From: Hevea brasiliensis
Lineage: Eukaryota; Streptophyta; Magnoliopsida; Malpighiales; Euphorbiaceae
Direction: 5' to 3'
DNA: 64,000 bases
NCBI RefSeq assembly: GCF_030052815.1
Contig: NC_079503.1
Coordinates: 61,050,735 to 61,114,734, forward strand
Numbering within the stretch: the stretch's first letter is position 1; each line of letters begins with the position of its first letter. The position numbers were made by a program, and so were the translations under genes. Shown here one piece after another: positions 1 to 11,054 of this stretch. Below the pieces are notes generated by a model. It was not told the origin of the DNA and did no database searches. It worked only from the letters and a program-made list of their open reading frames with translations.

Positions 1-815
1 TAGCAGAGTAACAAACTAAATGAACTTTCAGAGTTCCTCTGCTATAATAACAGCCTCTTGTCTATTTTTCCGTCCGTCCCTTGAGCTTTTTATGCAGTAT
101 TTATAGGAATCGGGTGCTCTTCGTGAAGGGTCAGGATTTATTTTGAGGGAGATGGAGGGTCAAGATTTCGAAGGACATGATCGGAGGTTCAGGAATTAAA
201 GAGAATCAAAATGAATGGTTGAGATCACTCTTCATAATATTTTTCCTTTTCTTCTTTCCATCTGACGGTCCAAATTTCCTTGTCCGAACGATTCGAGGGC
301 TAAGAGCGAAAGACGCCGGTATTGTCGTCTTCTCTCTTGATCTAAGGGTTCCGGTTTGTCCTTACAAGTGGGATCAACGGTGGAGATTGGAATGTACAGA
401 TCACATGACATACCTCGCACTGTCAAGATTAAGGCGATTCTTAGGCGTGCGGTGGAAATCTCGTTTGCAACGCCTTAACTACCTCGGCTCTGATTCTGAC
501 GACGATTATTGGGATTTGTCTTATTCTTTTTGCCTACCGATCCCTCCTCTTTCTGATCTCTTTCACATGTTCTTTCCGACCTTTCATGCTGGTCTCCCAC
601 CTTCCGATCTACTATTCCGATCTTTTCCCTTCTTCAGTCCGGTCCGTCAAAGCATTAATTGTCCTCGATTCCCGGCGTCCGCTGCTTTCGCTAGCAATAA
701 ATGCTCGTTTTCCCCCTATATATACCCCTGACAACAGAGACATTTCCTTCATCTGATTCTCCTCTCTTCCTTCTTACTTGTTTTAACTGTTCCGGCAGTA
801 ATTCCGGCTAAGACT

Positions 816-1118
816 GTGGCTTTTGATCCCTTTCCGATGGACCTTTTTACTCACCGACTGAAAATTTATGATCCCGGTGATCGAATAACCTTGTCTGATG
901 ACGGTGAGAGAACTGGATCAATTGACCGATTTGGATTGCGGACCTTGATCGTGCCGGTCTCGAGTCGCTCATCTGAGTTTATTCGGCTTCTTACCACATT
1001 GGGTGTTCCGACAGCGTCTTTCCTCCACATTGGGTGTTCCGACAGCGGGTCGGTTTCGAGTGGTAACATTGGTGACGATGTCTCTCATCTTCATGGGAGT
1101 CATAGTCACCCCATCTGA
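816..1118 (+). pseudogene. Antisense ORF-a copy in 3' LTR (start codon lost)
   Basis: Copy of the 100-residue plus-strand ORF found intact at 19007-19309. The reading frame is open to the same stop, but the ATG of the right-hand copy is GTG here, so it probably lacks a usable start. The two proteins differ at only a few residues. It lies in the U3 part of the LTR, antisense to the retrotransposon. No domain is recognised. A 24-bp unit beginning CCACATTGGGTGTTCC is directly repeated near its end. Confidence 0.5.
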
Positions 1119-1610
1119 GCTGTACATTTATCCGATGTCAATAGCCGGTCTCCTGATCAAACACCTCTTTTGATTCAGCCACGAGACTAGGCTTTGACAT
1201 AGGTCCTTTAGATAGGATGTTCCACCGGTCTCTAGAGATCGCCCAAATGATGTAATCCTTCAATGTAATCAGATCTCTAGAGATCACCCAAATGATGTAA
1301 TTAGACCTTTATCATAATCCGATCCCTAGAGATCGCCCAAATGATGTAATCCGAACTTTTGGAAATAAAAATCTTGTTTCTCCAATTATTATCTTATTTG
1401 ATTATTTTCTGATCTCTGATATATTTGTCCGATCTGGATTCTAACAAAATGACTCTTAACTGATCCTTTATTCAAAATATTCAACTTATTATGCCGACCT
1501 CTACTTAACCGATCTCCTTGGGATGTTCGAGAGACGTGTCAGAACAGCTGGCAGCTCACGTTAACCGATGCACTGCCTGGAATCTCGTGAGCATTAAATG
1601 CTCGGACTAG

Positions 1611-1618
1611 TATAAATA
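1611..1618 (+). promoter_or_regulatory. TATA box of antisense gene (3' LTR copy)
   Basis: TATAAATA on the plus strand, about 158 bp upstream of the ATG at 1776, followed by a pyrimidine-rich leader. The same box and spacing are kept in the 5' LTR copy at 19802. Confidence 0.5.
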
Positions 1619-1775
1619 GGGGTGAGGGACTAGCCAGTTGTTCTCTCATTCCATTTTCAGTCTCTTGCTCACAACTTCGAAGTTCTCTCATTTTCTCCAG
1701 TTCTTCCGACGCCGATCAGACTCCTGTAAGGGCTTTGATCCTCTTTTTAGTTTAAATTCTTTGTTTCTTTTGAAA

Positions 1776-3579
1776 ATGAGCGGTGCCGAAGGTCAGAGAG
1801 CGGCGAGCCCTCCTTCCATTCAGTTCTCATGGTCATCGTCTGATGAAGAAGAGGCAGTTGGGCCAAGCGTTCAACAAGAACCTCCCAGGGCCTCCGCTCC
1901 AACTCGGGGGCGGGTCATACCATCTAGGCTTGCACCTTCTTCAGGGAGAGAGACTCTCCCTATAGACGAGCTACCGTCGGTTCTTCGAGAATCCGATCTG
2001 CAATCGTTTAGCCAAGAATATAACATTCGCCCGATTCGCATTTGAGCTAATCAATCGCCACGGTGATCTTCGTGTCGATCACTCCTTTGAAGAGAATGAC
2101 ATGGTTATGGTGTACGAACAAGCTTAAAGGCCGGTCTGAGGTTCCCTCTAGACGATTTCTATAAGGAGGTCCTAAAACTTCACCGAGCATGCATTGTTTA
2201 AATTCACCCCAACTCGTGGCGGATCTTGGTAGCCTTCCGAGGTCTATGCCGAGCTAAGGGAATCAGACCTACGGCTAAGGTGTTCGCCGAGCTGCACAGA
2301 CTAACTCGCCGAAAGGATGACGAACATCGGTTTTCAAAGAAGCCTCATTATGGCTCTTTTCCGATCTGCCTCATCCCTTAAGAATTGGAAGAACCGCTTC
2401 TTCATTCCGAGGAGCAAAGATCCGAGCCGCTTGAGGACTTCCTCAGAATGGTGGTACCAGGGCCCTTGCTCAAGCACATTACCCCGAGTCGAGGAAAGCT
2501 TTATAGTGATGGATCTCAAGAGTCGTGCCACCACTCAAAAGTATTCTTGTTTGGATGCGGATCGCCGAGCCGCACCATTGGACTATTCAATTGCTCACCG
2601 CCAAGACCGCGAACTTCCGCTCGACCTCGGCATTGGTATTTTCTATATCTCGCCTCATGACCTTAGCGATCTCACTAACCTTTTCTTTGTGCAGGTATGG
2701 CGGGTGGTGAGGGTTCTAGGAAGCGGAAGAAGGAAAGAGAGATCTCCCGGAAAGTAAAGGAGATGAAGCGTTCGGAAATGCTTCGAACACCCGATCATGA
2801 GCCTGGGGAGATACAAAGAGACCCGCCTCAACCTTCGGGTCTGCCGACCTCAGAAGCTGTCCGATCTCCTCCTAGAACGGAAGAGCAGCCTCCACCTCTC
2901 CCAATTGTTCCAAGTACAGAAAGGGGGCCTACTCAAGCTTCTGGGAGGACCTCTTCTCGTGGTGCTCAAATACTGATCGACTCCTTGAAGAATAACCGAT
3001 CATAGGAGAACCCGATTTTGCCAAAGTCCCGGGTCTACCATCTTCTTTCAGGAGGATCGGGACAGGCTATCCCGGAATGGTCTCGATGATATCTTGACTC
3101 GATCCATGAGCCTGAACGTGGAGTGTCTGGTGAACCAGACCATGGTTCGGGAAAAGATTCAGCGTCTGGGTAAGGAGATTGGGAAGAAGAATCAGGAAGT
3201 GGCTTCTCTCCGATCCCAACTCTCATCCGCTCGGGATTATATATCTCAAGTCGAGGGACGGGCAAAGTTCCATGAAGACAGGCTGGCCGAACATAATCAT
3301 ATTTTGGCTGAGAGGGACCGTGCTCTTGGGGAAGTCCAGGCGCTTCACGCTAACGAAGCCGCTCAGGTCGCTCAACTTATAGAGGAACTCAAGGCGAAGG
3401 ATGAGGAGCTTAAGGAGAAAGACGAGGAGCTGAAGGAGAGAGACGAAGAGATGGTGGCGGGAATAGCCGGAGCCTATGTGAATGCTCACAAGGACCTCTT
3501 GGCTGAACTCCAAAAGCGCTACTCAAGAGGACTTCTCTGGATGGCCGACTGCCCCGAGGGCGACGATGAGGACAAGTGA
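1776..3579 (+). pseudogene. Antisense ORF-b copy in 3' LTR (gypsy-type transposon-domain protein, indel-broken)
   Basis: Left-hand copy of the two-exon antisense gene described at 19962-21767. The first frame opens at 1776 and stops at 2045 because of a small indel. Further matching segments lie at 2317-2635, 2697-3005 and 3094-3579, each in frame for part of the protein. The short intron is present at 2636-2694 with the same GT...AG borders. The junction broken in the right-hand copy (near 21340) is open here (3094-3579 reads through), while this copy is broken elsewhere. The two copies therefore have different lesions, as expected of an ancestor with an open frame, or of independent sequencing indels. 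Confidence 0.65.
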
Positions 3580-4227
3580 GGAGGAAGCCGAGGTGAGAGA
3601 GAGAGTGAGCAAAATGTAAATCAGCTAGGGTGATCCTCACCAATAGCTTGTACAAAAAAATGAAATGAAATGGAATGTCTCTTTGTTCAATGAATGGATG
3701 TGATCGGAAAATCTCGAATTGCCTAAGTAACTATATGCAATTATTAATCTAAGTATAAGAGATCGGAAATCACAATAAGCATGAGCTCGGTGGGGAAGAC
3801 ATGCTGATCTGGACTTGATTAAAATTGAAAATTTAACTTGAAAACTTAAGATCGGAACCCTCGTTAAACCGAACCAAAACCTTAGCTCTTAATCTTCCAA
3901 AAAGGAGATCGGCAATAAAACTGGTAAGAAAAGATCTAATGCTAGTTCACTTCATTTATCAACAGAGATCAGGGATATACCCGACGGGTCCGGAAATTCG
4001 ACAGCGGGTTTGAGAGATCGGTAAATGATTTGAGAGATCGGCAGGGCTTTAACGAATGTTAGGACTTAGCATTGATTCAATTCCTTTTAAGGAGAGTTCG
4101 GAAATATGGTCATCCGTAAAGAAAGATAAAGAGGAATCGGAAATGTCATTGGTGGCCAGGAGACCTAGTGGGGATCGGTTTCAAAGTCTTGTTGATTTTG
4201 GGGATCGGCCAAAATATGGTGTCGACA

Positions 4228-4242
4228 GCTGCCCCTCTTTAC
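4228..4242 (-). other. Polypurine tract of the Tat-like element
   Basis: On the minus strand the bases just upstream of the 3' LTR read GTAAAGAGGGGCAGC, directly followed by the LTR start TGTCGACACC. A purine-rich run in this position primes plus-strand DNA synthesis in LTR retrotransposons, and it confirms the minus orientation and the LTR boundary. Confidence 0.88.
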
Positions 4243-4373
4243 ATAATTTCTATTAAAGGAAAGAAATTTCCGTGTAGGAATTATGTAAAGATTCAGACTC
4301 ATATTTTGGACGATTAAGTGTTTGAAATTAGGGAACTAATGACCTAGAAATTGTTAACAGAAGTTGAAGTACC

Positions 4374-5591
4374 AGAAAATTAAAATCAACTTAGATCAAG
4401 GAACCAGAGGTTGATAACAGGAAATTTAAATTGCTGGAAATTAAAATCAACTTAGATCAAGGAACCAGAGGTTGATGACAGAAATTTAAATTGCAGGAAA
4501 TTAAAATCAACTTAGATCAAGGAACCAGAGGTTGATGACAGAAATTTAAATTGCATGAAATTAAAATCAACTTAGATCAAGGAACCAGAGGTTGATAGCA
4601 AGAAATGTAAATTGCATGAAATTAAAATCAACTTAGATCAAGGAACCAGAGGTTGATAACAGAAATTTAAATTGCAGGAAATTAAAATCAACTTAGATCA
4701 AGGAACCAGAGGTTGATAACAGAAATTTAAATTGCAGGAAATTAAAATCAACTTAGGTCAAGGAACCAGAGGTTGATGACAGAAATTTAAATTGCAGGAA
4801 ATTAAAATCAACTTAAATCAAGGAACCAGAGGTTGATGACAGAAATTTAAATTGCAGGAAATTAAAATCAACTTAGATCAAGGAACCAGAGGTTGATAGC
4901 AGGAAATTTAAATTGCATGAAATTAAAATCAACTTAGATCAAGGAACCAGAGGTTGATAACAGAAATTTAAATTGCAGGAAATTAAAATCAACTTAGATC
5001 AAGGAACCAGAGGTTGATAACAGAAATTTAAATTGCAGGAAATTAAAATCAACTTAGATCAAGGAACCAGAGGTTGATGGTGGAATTGCAGGAAATTAAA
5101 ATCAACTTAGATCAAGGAACCAGAGGTTGATAACAGAAATTTAAATTGCAGGAAATTAAAATCAACTTAGATCAAGGAACCAGAGGTTGATGACAGAAAT
5201 TTAAATTGCAGGAAATTAAAATCAACTTAGGTCAAGGAACCAGAGGTTGATGACAGAAATTTAAATTGCAGGAAATTAAAATCAACTTAGATCAAGGAAC
5301 CAGAGGTTGATAGCAGGAAATTTAAATTGCATGAAATTAAAATCAACTTAAATCAAGGAACCAGAGGTTGATAACAGAAATTTAAATTGCAGGAAATTAA
5401 AATCAACTTAGATCAAGGAACCAGAGGTTGATGACAGAAATTTAAATTGCAGGAAATTAAAATCAACTTAGATCAAGGAACCAGAGGTTGATAACAGGAA
5501 ATTTAAATTGCATGAAATTAAAATCAACTTAGATCAAGGAACCAGAGGTTGATAACAGAAATTTAAATTGCAGGAAATTAAAATCAACTTA
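4374..5591 (-). repeat. 60-bp tandem repeat array (about 20 units)
   Basis: About 20 head-to-tail units of roughly 60 bp, each containing AACCAGAGGTTGAT and AAATTAAAATCAACTTAG. Units differ at a few positions: GATAACAG, GATGACAG or GATAGCAGG; GCAGG or GCATG; AGATCA or AGGTCA. One unit near 5070-5085 is shortened. The array lies between the integrase and the 3' LTR, where Ogre and Retand elements typically carry tandem repeats. Variant order suggests higher-order units of about five monomers. No coding function is seen. Confidence 0.95.
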
Positions 5592-5806
5592 CAAGGCAAG
5601 TCTAACCCTGACACATGAAGTTCTTCGCCGATGAAGTGTACTTAACAAGATACGGAAGGCCGATGATTAACGGAAAAGAAGTTGCAAGACTTGACCTATG
5701 ACCCCATTTCTTCAAATGCCCCTCCTCTGTTCCCGACTTTCTTCTTATTTTACGGAAAGCATCCTTGCGGGTTTTTACTTTCTTTTTGTCCATTCGACCA
5801 AAGGCG

Positions 5807-6289
5807 CCCTTTCGGGTTTTCACTCCTAGTTGTTTTTTTTTTTTTTTTTGAAGGCCATTCCCTGCAAATCTCATAATAAAGTACGTGAGGTTATCAATTT
5901 TCGAATTCAAATCTTATGGCAAAAATTTAACTAATTAATAGCACATTAAACAAAGAGAAAGGATAGTATTAAAAGTGAGTGAACAGGAAAACAAAAGTAG
6001 AAGGAATAAAGTATGACTTTATTATGGCCTTAAGAAAAACAGGGATAGACTTTCAAAGGAAAAGGAAGGGTACAAGGATAGATCTCACATATTCCTTATA
6101 GTTGGTTTTGAAGTCTTTTAACTGCCATTATTTCAAGTTCTCTGAAGTCCCATGTCGTGACGGTTTCCTCTCCATCCTTGGTTCCATACCCCCCTTCCTT
6201 ATTTCTCCATTTTGGCTCTTGGGACACCCTTTCGGGTTTTCACCCCAAGTTTTTTTTTTTTTTTTTTTTTGGACGCCCTTTCGGGTTTT
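5807..6289. repeat. Dispersed CCCTTTCGGGTTTT motif with poly-T tracts
   Basis: The 14-mer CCCTTTCGGGTTTT occurs at 5807-5820, 6227-6240 and 6276-6289, with a degraded form near 5765-5776. Long T runs lie at about 5830-5849 and 6250-6270. It is part of the 3' untranslated region of the Tat-like element; on the sense strand it reads as A-runs and AAAACCCGAAAGGG. Each motif contains a small inverted repeat (CCC/GGG). Function unknown. Confidence 0.7.
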
Positions 6290-6303
6290 CATCCTTCACT
6301 CGT

Positions 6304-7506
6304 TTATGCATAATACCTCTTGACAGTGTCGGCATTCACAGGTCTCTGAAACTCTTCGCTGTCCATTTGGGTCAAGATCAAGGCTCCTCCGGAAAATGCC
6401 TTTTTAACCACATAGGGTCCCTCATATGTTGGTTACCATTTGCCCCGTGGATCGTTTTGGTTCGACAGCACTTTCTTCAGAACTAAGTCCCCGGGTTGGA
6501 ATTCGCGTGGGCGAACGCTTTTATCAAATGCCCTAGCCATTCTCCTCTGATATAATTGCCCATGACATGCCGCTGCTAACCTTTTCTCATCAAGCAAGTT
6601 TAACTGTTCCAACCTCGACTGAATCCATTCTGACTCATTAATTCCTGACTCCTTCAGGATTCTTAGGGAAGGGATTTCAACTTCAATGGGCAATACTGCC
6701 TCTATGCCGTAGACCAGCGAGTATGGAGTTGCCCCGGTTGAGGTTCTCACGGAAGTTCGGTATGCGTGAAGAGCGTAGGGAAGCATATCATGCCAATCCT
6801 TATAGGTGGCATTCATTTTCCGGATTATCCTCTTTAGATTTTTGTTCGCGGCTTCTACTGCTCCATTCATCTGGGGACGGTACGGGGAGGAATTGAGATG
6901 CCGGATTTTGTATTGATCACATAATTTCTGAATCTTCGGACCATTCAAGTTCTTGGCATTATCAGTGACAATTTCATTCGGGAGACCATGCCGGCAGATG
7001 ATATTGCTTCTGAAGAATTTGAGAAATGTGTTCTGTGTGATGTGAGCATATGACGTTGCTTCGACCCACTTGGAGAAATAGTCGATGGCCACAAGGATGA
7101 ATCTGTGCCCATTGGATGCCTTGGGATTGATGGGACCAATCACATCGATGCCCCACATTGCGAAAGGCCATGGTGAGACGAGGTTGAACAACTTGTGAGG
7201 TGGCACATTTATCGGATCTGCATAGATCTGACACTTATGGCATTTCCGGAAGTACTCGATGCAATCCTTTTCCATTGTGGTCCAAAAATACCCACGTCGC
7301 ATGATTTGCTTAGCCATCATATGCCCATTGGCATGGGTTGCGCAATTCCCCTCATGAGTCTCAAAGAGGATTCTCTTTGCTTCTTTTGCATCTACACATC
7401 TCAATAATTCACCGTTGGAGCTCCTCTTGTATAGGGTTTCTCCACTGGGGAAGTACCCCAATGCTAATCTCCGAATCATCTTCTTTTCATTTTTGCTTGC
7501 CCCCAA
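6304..7506 (-). pseudogene. Integrase of the Tat-like element
   Basis: Inserts the element's DNA copy into the genome. One long frame (7506-6433) holds an N-terminal HHCC zinc-binding region with HANGH and CHKC, and the catalytic core with D in WGIDVIGPI, D in VTDNAKN and E in NGAVEAANK, so the DDE triad is present. The YRPQMNGAVEA block is typical of plant gypsy integrases. The frame stops at 6433 after PRGKW. Similarity resumes in another frame to a natural-looking stop at 6304-6306, so a single indel separates the last ~40 codons. The upstream join to RNase H is also frame-shifted around 7490-7506. It would normally be cut from a Pol polyprotein; no chromodomain is present. Confidence 0.85.
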
Positions 7507-8299
7507 AGGGAATTCTCCGTTCTACAAGAGACCAGATGTCATGATACTGTGGCTTTCCATCGTGCTCTTCTTCAATCATGAAGCAATAAGCTGGCTCATC
7601 CCTTGCTTTGACCCTCAATGCTTGAGTTGTCTGCCCTTCTTCCATTTGAGCCATAACGGCCAGAGTAGCTAAAGCATCAGCAAATTGATTCTTGTCTCTG
7701 CTAAGATGAGTGAAAGAGATTTCTTCGAATTCCTTAATCAGCTCCAGTAAGTACTTCTGATATGGGATCAACTTGGGATCCTTAGTTTGCCATTCTCCCT
7801 TGACTTGATAGATTATCAGAGCCGAGTCTCCGTACACCTCCAACTTTCTGATTTTCATTTTGATAGCAGCTTGTAGACCCATCACACAAGCTTCATACTC
7901 TGCGACATTGTTGGTACAGTCAAACCTCAACTTGACAGCTATTGGGAAGTGCTTCCCATCAGGGGATATCAATACTGCTCCAATTCCATTACCTGACAAA
8001 TTGACAGCTCTGTCGAAATACATTTCCCATACATCGGCTGGCCCCCCTTCTTCGCAGTCTACTTCATTAATGTGCTCATCAGGGAACTCAAAATCCAGAG
8101 CTTCATAATCCTGGATAGGATTTTCTGCTAGGAGGTCAGCAATCACGCTACCTTTCACCGCTTTCCGGGTCATATAGACTATGTCATATTGGGAGAGTAT
8201 AACCTGCCACTTGGCTATCCTACCTGGCACGAATGGGCTTTCAAATACATACTTGATAGGATCCATCCTGGAGATAAGCCATGTCTTGTGATTCAACAT
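7487..8299 (-). CDS. RT-RNase H connection plus archaeal-type RNase H (Pol fragment)
   Basis: A 270-codon open segment of the pol region. Residues 1-65 are the tail of the RT-associated RNase H and connection. Residues about 92-215 form a second, archaeal-type RNase H, the hallmark of the plant Tat group. Four acidic residues expected in the active site are visible: D96 (YFDRAV, usually FDGA), E134 (NNVAEYEA), D158 (YGDS) and D208 (NQFADALATLA). The change at the residue after D96 is the only oddity. It would degrade RNA in RNA-DNA hybrids during reverse transcription. The ATG is not a real translation start: the domain continues upstream into RT in another frame. Confidence 0.83.
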   Translation of the reverse strand: MLNHKTWLISRMDPIKYVFESPFVPGRIAKWQVILSQYDIVYMTRKAVKGSVIADLLAENPIQDYEALDFEFPDEHINEVDCEEGGPADVWEMYFDRAVNLSGNGIGAVLISPDGKHFPIAVKLRFDCTNNVAEYEACVMGLQAAIKMKIRKLEVYGDSALIIYQVKGEWQTKDPKLIPYQKYLLELIKEFEEISFTHLSRDKNQFADALATLAVMAQMEEGQTTQALRVKARDEPAYCFMIEEEHDGKPQYHDIWSLVERRIPFGGKQK

Positions 8300-8391
8300 G
8301 TAGTGTTTGAGGCGATTTGCTGTCCAGGCTAACGCGCAGCAAGTCTTTTCTAAGAAAGAGTACCTTGACTCACAATCATTGAACTTCTTGC

Positions 8392-9640
8392 TCAGGTAAT
8401 AAATGGCCCTCTCTTTTCGGCCGGTATCATCATGTCAGTCCCAAAACACATCCCATAGAATTCTGTTGGACTGCCATGTACAGGATCAGAGGCCTGCCTG
8501 CCACAGGCAGGACCAATACTGGTGGGTTTGACAAATACTGCTTGATTGTCTCGAAAGCCTTTTGACAATCCGAATCCCATTGGGTAGGGTTGTTCTTCCG
8601 GAGTAGTCTGAAAATAGGCTCGGCTTTGGCAGTGAGATTAGAAATAAATCTTGAAATGTAGTTCAACTTTCCTAGAAAACTGCGCACCTCCCTTTCTGTT
8701 TTTTGGGGACGGCATTTCTTGAATAGCTCGAACTTTGTCTGGATCCACTTCTATCCCCTTCTCGCTACTATGAATCCCAGCTTTTCCCGATCTAGCTCCG
8801 AATATTCACTTAGCAGGGTTCAGCTTCAACTGGTATTTCCTGAGCCTTTCGAACACCCTCCTTATCACCTGAACGTGGCTCTCTTCTCCCCGGGATTTGA
8901 TGATCATATCATCCACATATACCTCCACTTCTTTATGCATCATATCGTGGAATAATGTGACCATTGGTAAGTAGCCCCGGCATTCTTCAACCCGAAAGGC
9001 ATGACCCGATAGCAAAATACCCCCCATTGGGTGATGAAAGCAGTTTTATCCTTGTCTTCCTCGTCCATTGGGATCTGATTGTACCCTAAAGCCCCATCAA
9101 TGCACGAACACCTACCCAATCCCGCAAAGATTGTCAACTAGCACATCAATGTGGGGAGAGGGAAATCGCCTTTCAAGCTAGCTTTATTAAGATCCCGGTA
9201 GTCAACGCACACCCTGACTCTTCCGTCCTTCTTCATTACCGGGACGACGTTAGCCACCCATTGGGGATATTTGACCACTTCCAAGAACCCGGCGTCATAC
9301 TGTTTCTTGACTTCATCCCGAACCTTAAGCAGTGTGTCGGGATTCATTCTTCTTAGTTTCTGCTTCACCGGAATCGTTCCTGGGATTAAGGGAATCTTGT
9401 GCGTCACTATCTGAGGGTCCAAACCCGCCATATCATCGTAGCTCCGGAGAATACATCGAGGAATTCCTTAGCTGCATCGATCATATCTCCCAATTCTTCA
9501 CTCTCCACTACCTTAAGTTCCCTTTTTCTTCTTCCGTGCCTAGGTTTATAGTGCGCTTTCATCTCCTCAAGGCACGAGGGAGGGCCTGCTCTTTTCACTA
9601 TCTTTTTGTATAAGGTCTTCCTCAGAATCACTCGAAGTAA
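8392..9640 (-). pseudogene. Reverse transcriptase of the Tat-like element (frameshifted)
   Basis: RNA-directed DNA polymerase in at least four frame pieces. The upstream linker and fingers are at 9631-9138, with VCVDYRDLNKAS. The palm includes GYNQIPMDEEDKDKTAF, CYRVMPFGLKNAGATYQ and catalytic YVDD (codons at 8908-8919). The thumb and start of the RNase H connection are at 8687-8430, with LGKLNYISRFISNL. Breaks near 9150, 8970-9030, 8790 and 8430 are small indels, several in short homopolymers. All core motifs are recognisable, so the gene is either only just decayed or affected by sequence errors. Confidence 0.85.
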
Positions 9641-9890
9641 TGGCAGTTATGGGGATTTCAAAATTAACCAGAGGAATTTCTGAATCTATTGGATTATTAG
9701 GTGTTAATTGATGAATAGTCCTGAATGAATAAAGAATAGAACGTGTTATAAGGACGGAATTAAAAGGAAAGAAAGAGAGATTTAAAATGCGCTATCAATT
9801 TATTAATATTAATGCCATAAGAAAAGGTCCATTTACAGTATTACACTTGTCATCATGGACAAAATGATCAAGTGCGATAACCAAGGTACT
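9641..9890 (-). other. A/T-rich spacer, candidate pro-RT intron
   Basis: A 250-bp A/T-rich stretch between the protease stop (9891) and the RT linker. On the minus strand a T-rich tract ending TTTATTCATTCAG at 9733-9721 looks like a 3' splice site. Downstream of it an open frame with an acidic linker (SSDSEEDL) leads toward RT. Ogre elements are known to have a spliced intron between the gag-pro and RT-integrase ORFs, so this position is expected. I cannot fix the 5' splice site. Confidence 0.4.
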
Positions 9891-10760
9891 TTACTCGAGA
9901 TTGAGTATGTGGATATCCTCCGTTGTCCGGTTATCCAGCCTCTTGCCCTCAGCCATTGGCGAAACTAGGGCCTCATACAAGGAATCCAGTTGGATGACAT
10001 CTATGGATGGATCATCGGGTGATTCTTCTGTACTTGCCGGATGTTGAATGACCGGTTTAGTGAAGATCTCCGTAATTCTCGGGACTATTTTCATCTTTCC
10101 CATCTCCTGGTCGAACCTCTGATCCCGAAGTATTTTCCTCATCCAGAACCGCCCATCCACGAGGGCATCCTCCTCATATCCCAAACCACAATGGCCTATC
10201 TTCAGAATCAACGGTATAGGTTCAACGATTCCTTGCAGTGCGGTGCCCAAGCCTTTCCCCTCTTGATACCCGTTCCTTGACATCACCTTGGCCACCATAG
10301 CCATAGCCCCCTCATTTCCGTTGTCTTGCAATTCAAGGGCCTGGAAAGAACTCTCCAATGACTCCTCGGCCGCTTCCACATAAGGAAGTGATTGCGGCTT
10401 GGTAACCAATATGGCTTCTTCACCCCTTACAGTGATGATTTTGCCGTCCTTAATGTATTTGATCTTCTGGTGCAAAGTTGAAGGAACAGCATTCGCAGAA
10501 TGGATCCACGGCCTTCCCAACAGCATAGTGTAAGCCGGCTCAATGTTCATCACCTGGAACGTGATGTTGAAAGTACATGCACCGACTTGGATTGGCAAGT
10601 CAATGTCTCCCGATTTCTCTCCTTGTACGTCAAAGGCTCTTACCACCATCGCTCCGACGTATATGCGATTGGTCGACCGTAGCTTTGGCTAAGGTTGCGC
10701 TTAGGCGAGACATTAAGGGCCGATCCGTTATCGATGAGAACTTTGGCCACTATACAACCC
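9891..10760 (-). pseudogene. Aspartic protease with G-patch (Gag-Pro C-terminal part)
   Basis: The retropepsin core starts just upstream of the long ORF: the minus strand encodes LIDNGSALNV, with the catalytic motif D-N-G-S at 10732-10721, typical of Tat/Ogre elements. A frame change follows, then the open frame 10649-9891 with flap-side sequence and the MLLGRPWIH block near its residues 40-50. Next is a G-patch-like segment (GYQEGKGLGTALQGI, about 10290-10210). The tail is acidic and unstructured. The protease would cut the Gag-Pol polyprotein; a G-patch may bind RNA. The single break near 10650 is the only obvious lesion. Confidence 0.8.
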
Positions 10761-11054
10761 TTGCACTTCACAGTTACATGCAGAGCTTTATTGTGCCCTA
10801 AGCCTGCGGGATCTACCTCCTCTTCAGAAAAGGCTACAAAGTTGGAAGCCTGGATTTGTTCTACTATCTTCTCAAACCGCGTCGGTGTGATGTCGGGTTC
10901 ACAAAGGCTTGATCCAGATTCTCTGCAAGGCTTGTCGGTGGACCTCGAGCTCGTGATCGGTGATATGATGAAATTCGGGCAGTGTCTTCCTCAATTGCTC
11001 CACTACATCATACTCACTCTGTTTCATTATTTGGAGCAGAGTTCTTCCTCTTCT

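Larger units (their letters stand above)
1..4227 (-). repeat. 3' LTR of the Tat-like element (partial)
   Basis: This segment aligns along its length with 18184-22451, and it ends at 4227 with the same TGTCGACACC (minus-strand) terminus. The first ~1.67 kb of sequence equivalent to 16513-18183 would lie left of the window. Identity is very high between about 730 and 1620 (two substitutions seen over about 480 bp from 1121). Elsewhere it is interrupted by many 1-5 bp indels. The sense TATA box of the element appears at 98-107 and antisense TATAAATA at 1611-1618. Confidence 0.93.

Noticed and set aside
177..731. 184-codon plus-strand frame in the left LTR and its 136-codon counterpart at 18537-18947
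   Set aside because: The two LTR copies give different reading frames and ends, no domain is recognisable, and the region is the untranslated U3 upstream of ORF-a.
4374..5591. CRISPR-like array
   Set aside because: Units are continuous 60-bp tandem repeats without unique spacers, in a plant retrotransposon 3' region.
5602..5910. 102-codon minus-strand frame with Lys-rich repeats
   Set aside because: It reads through A runs of the 3' UTR; low complexity, no homology, and it overlaps the repeated CCCTTTCGGG motifs.
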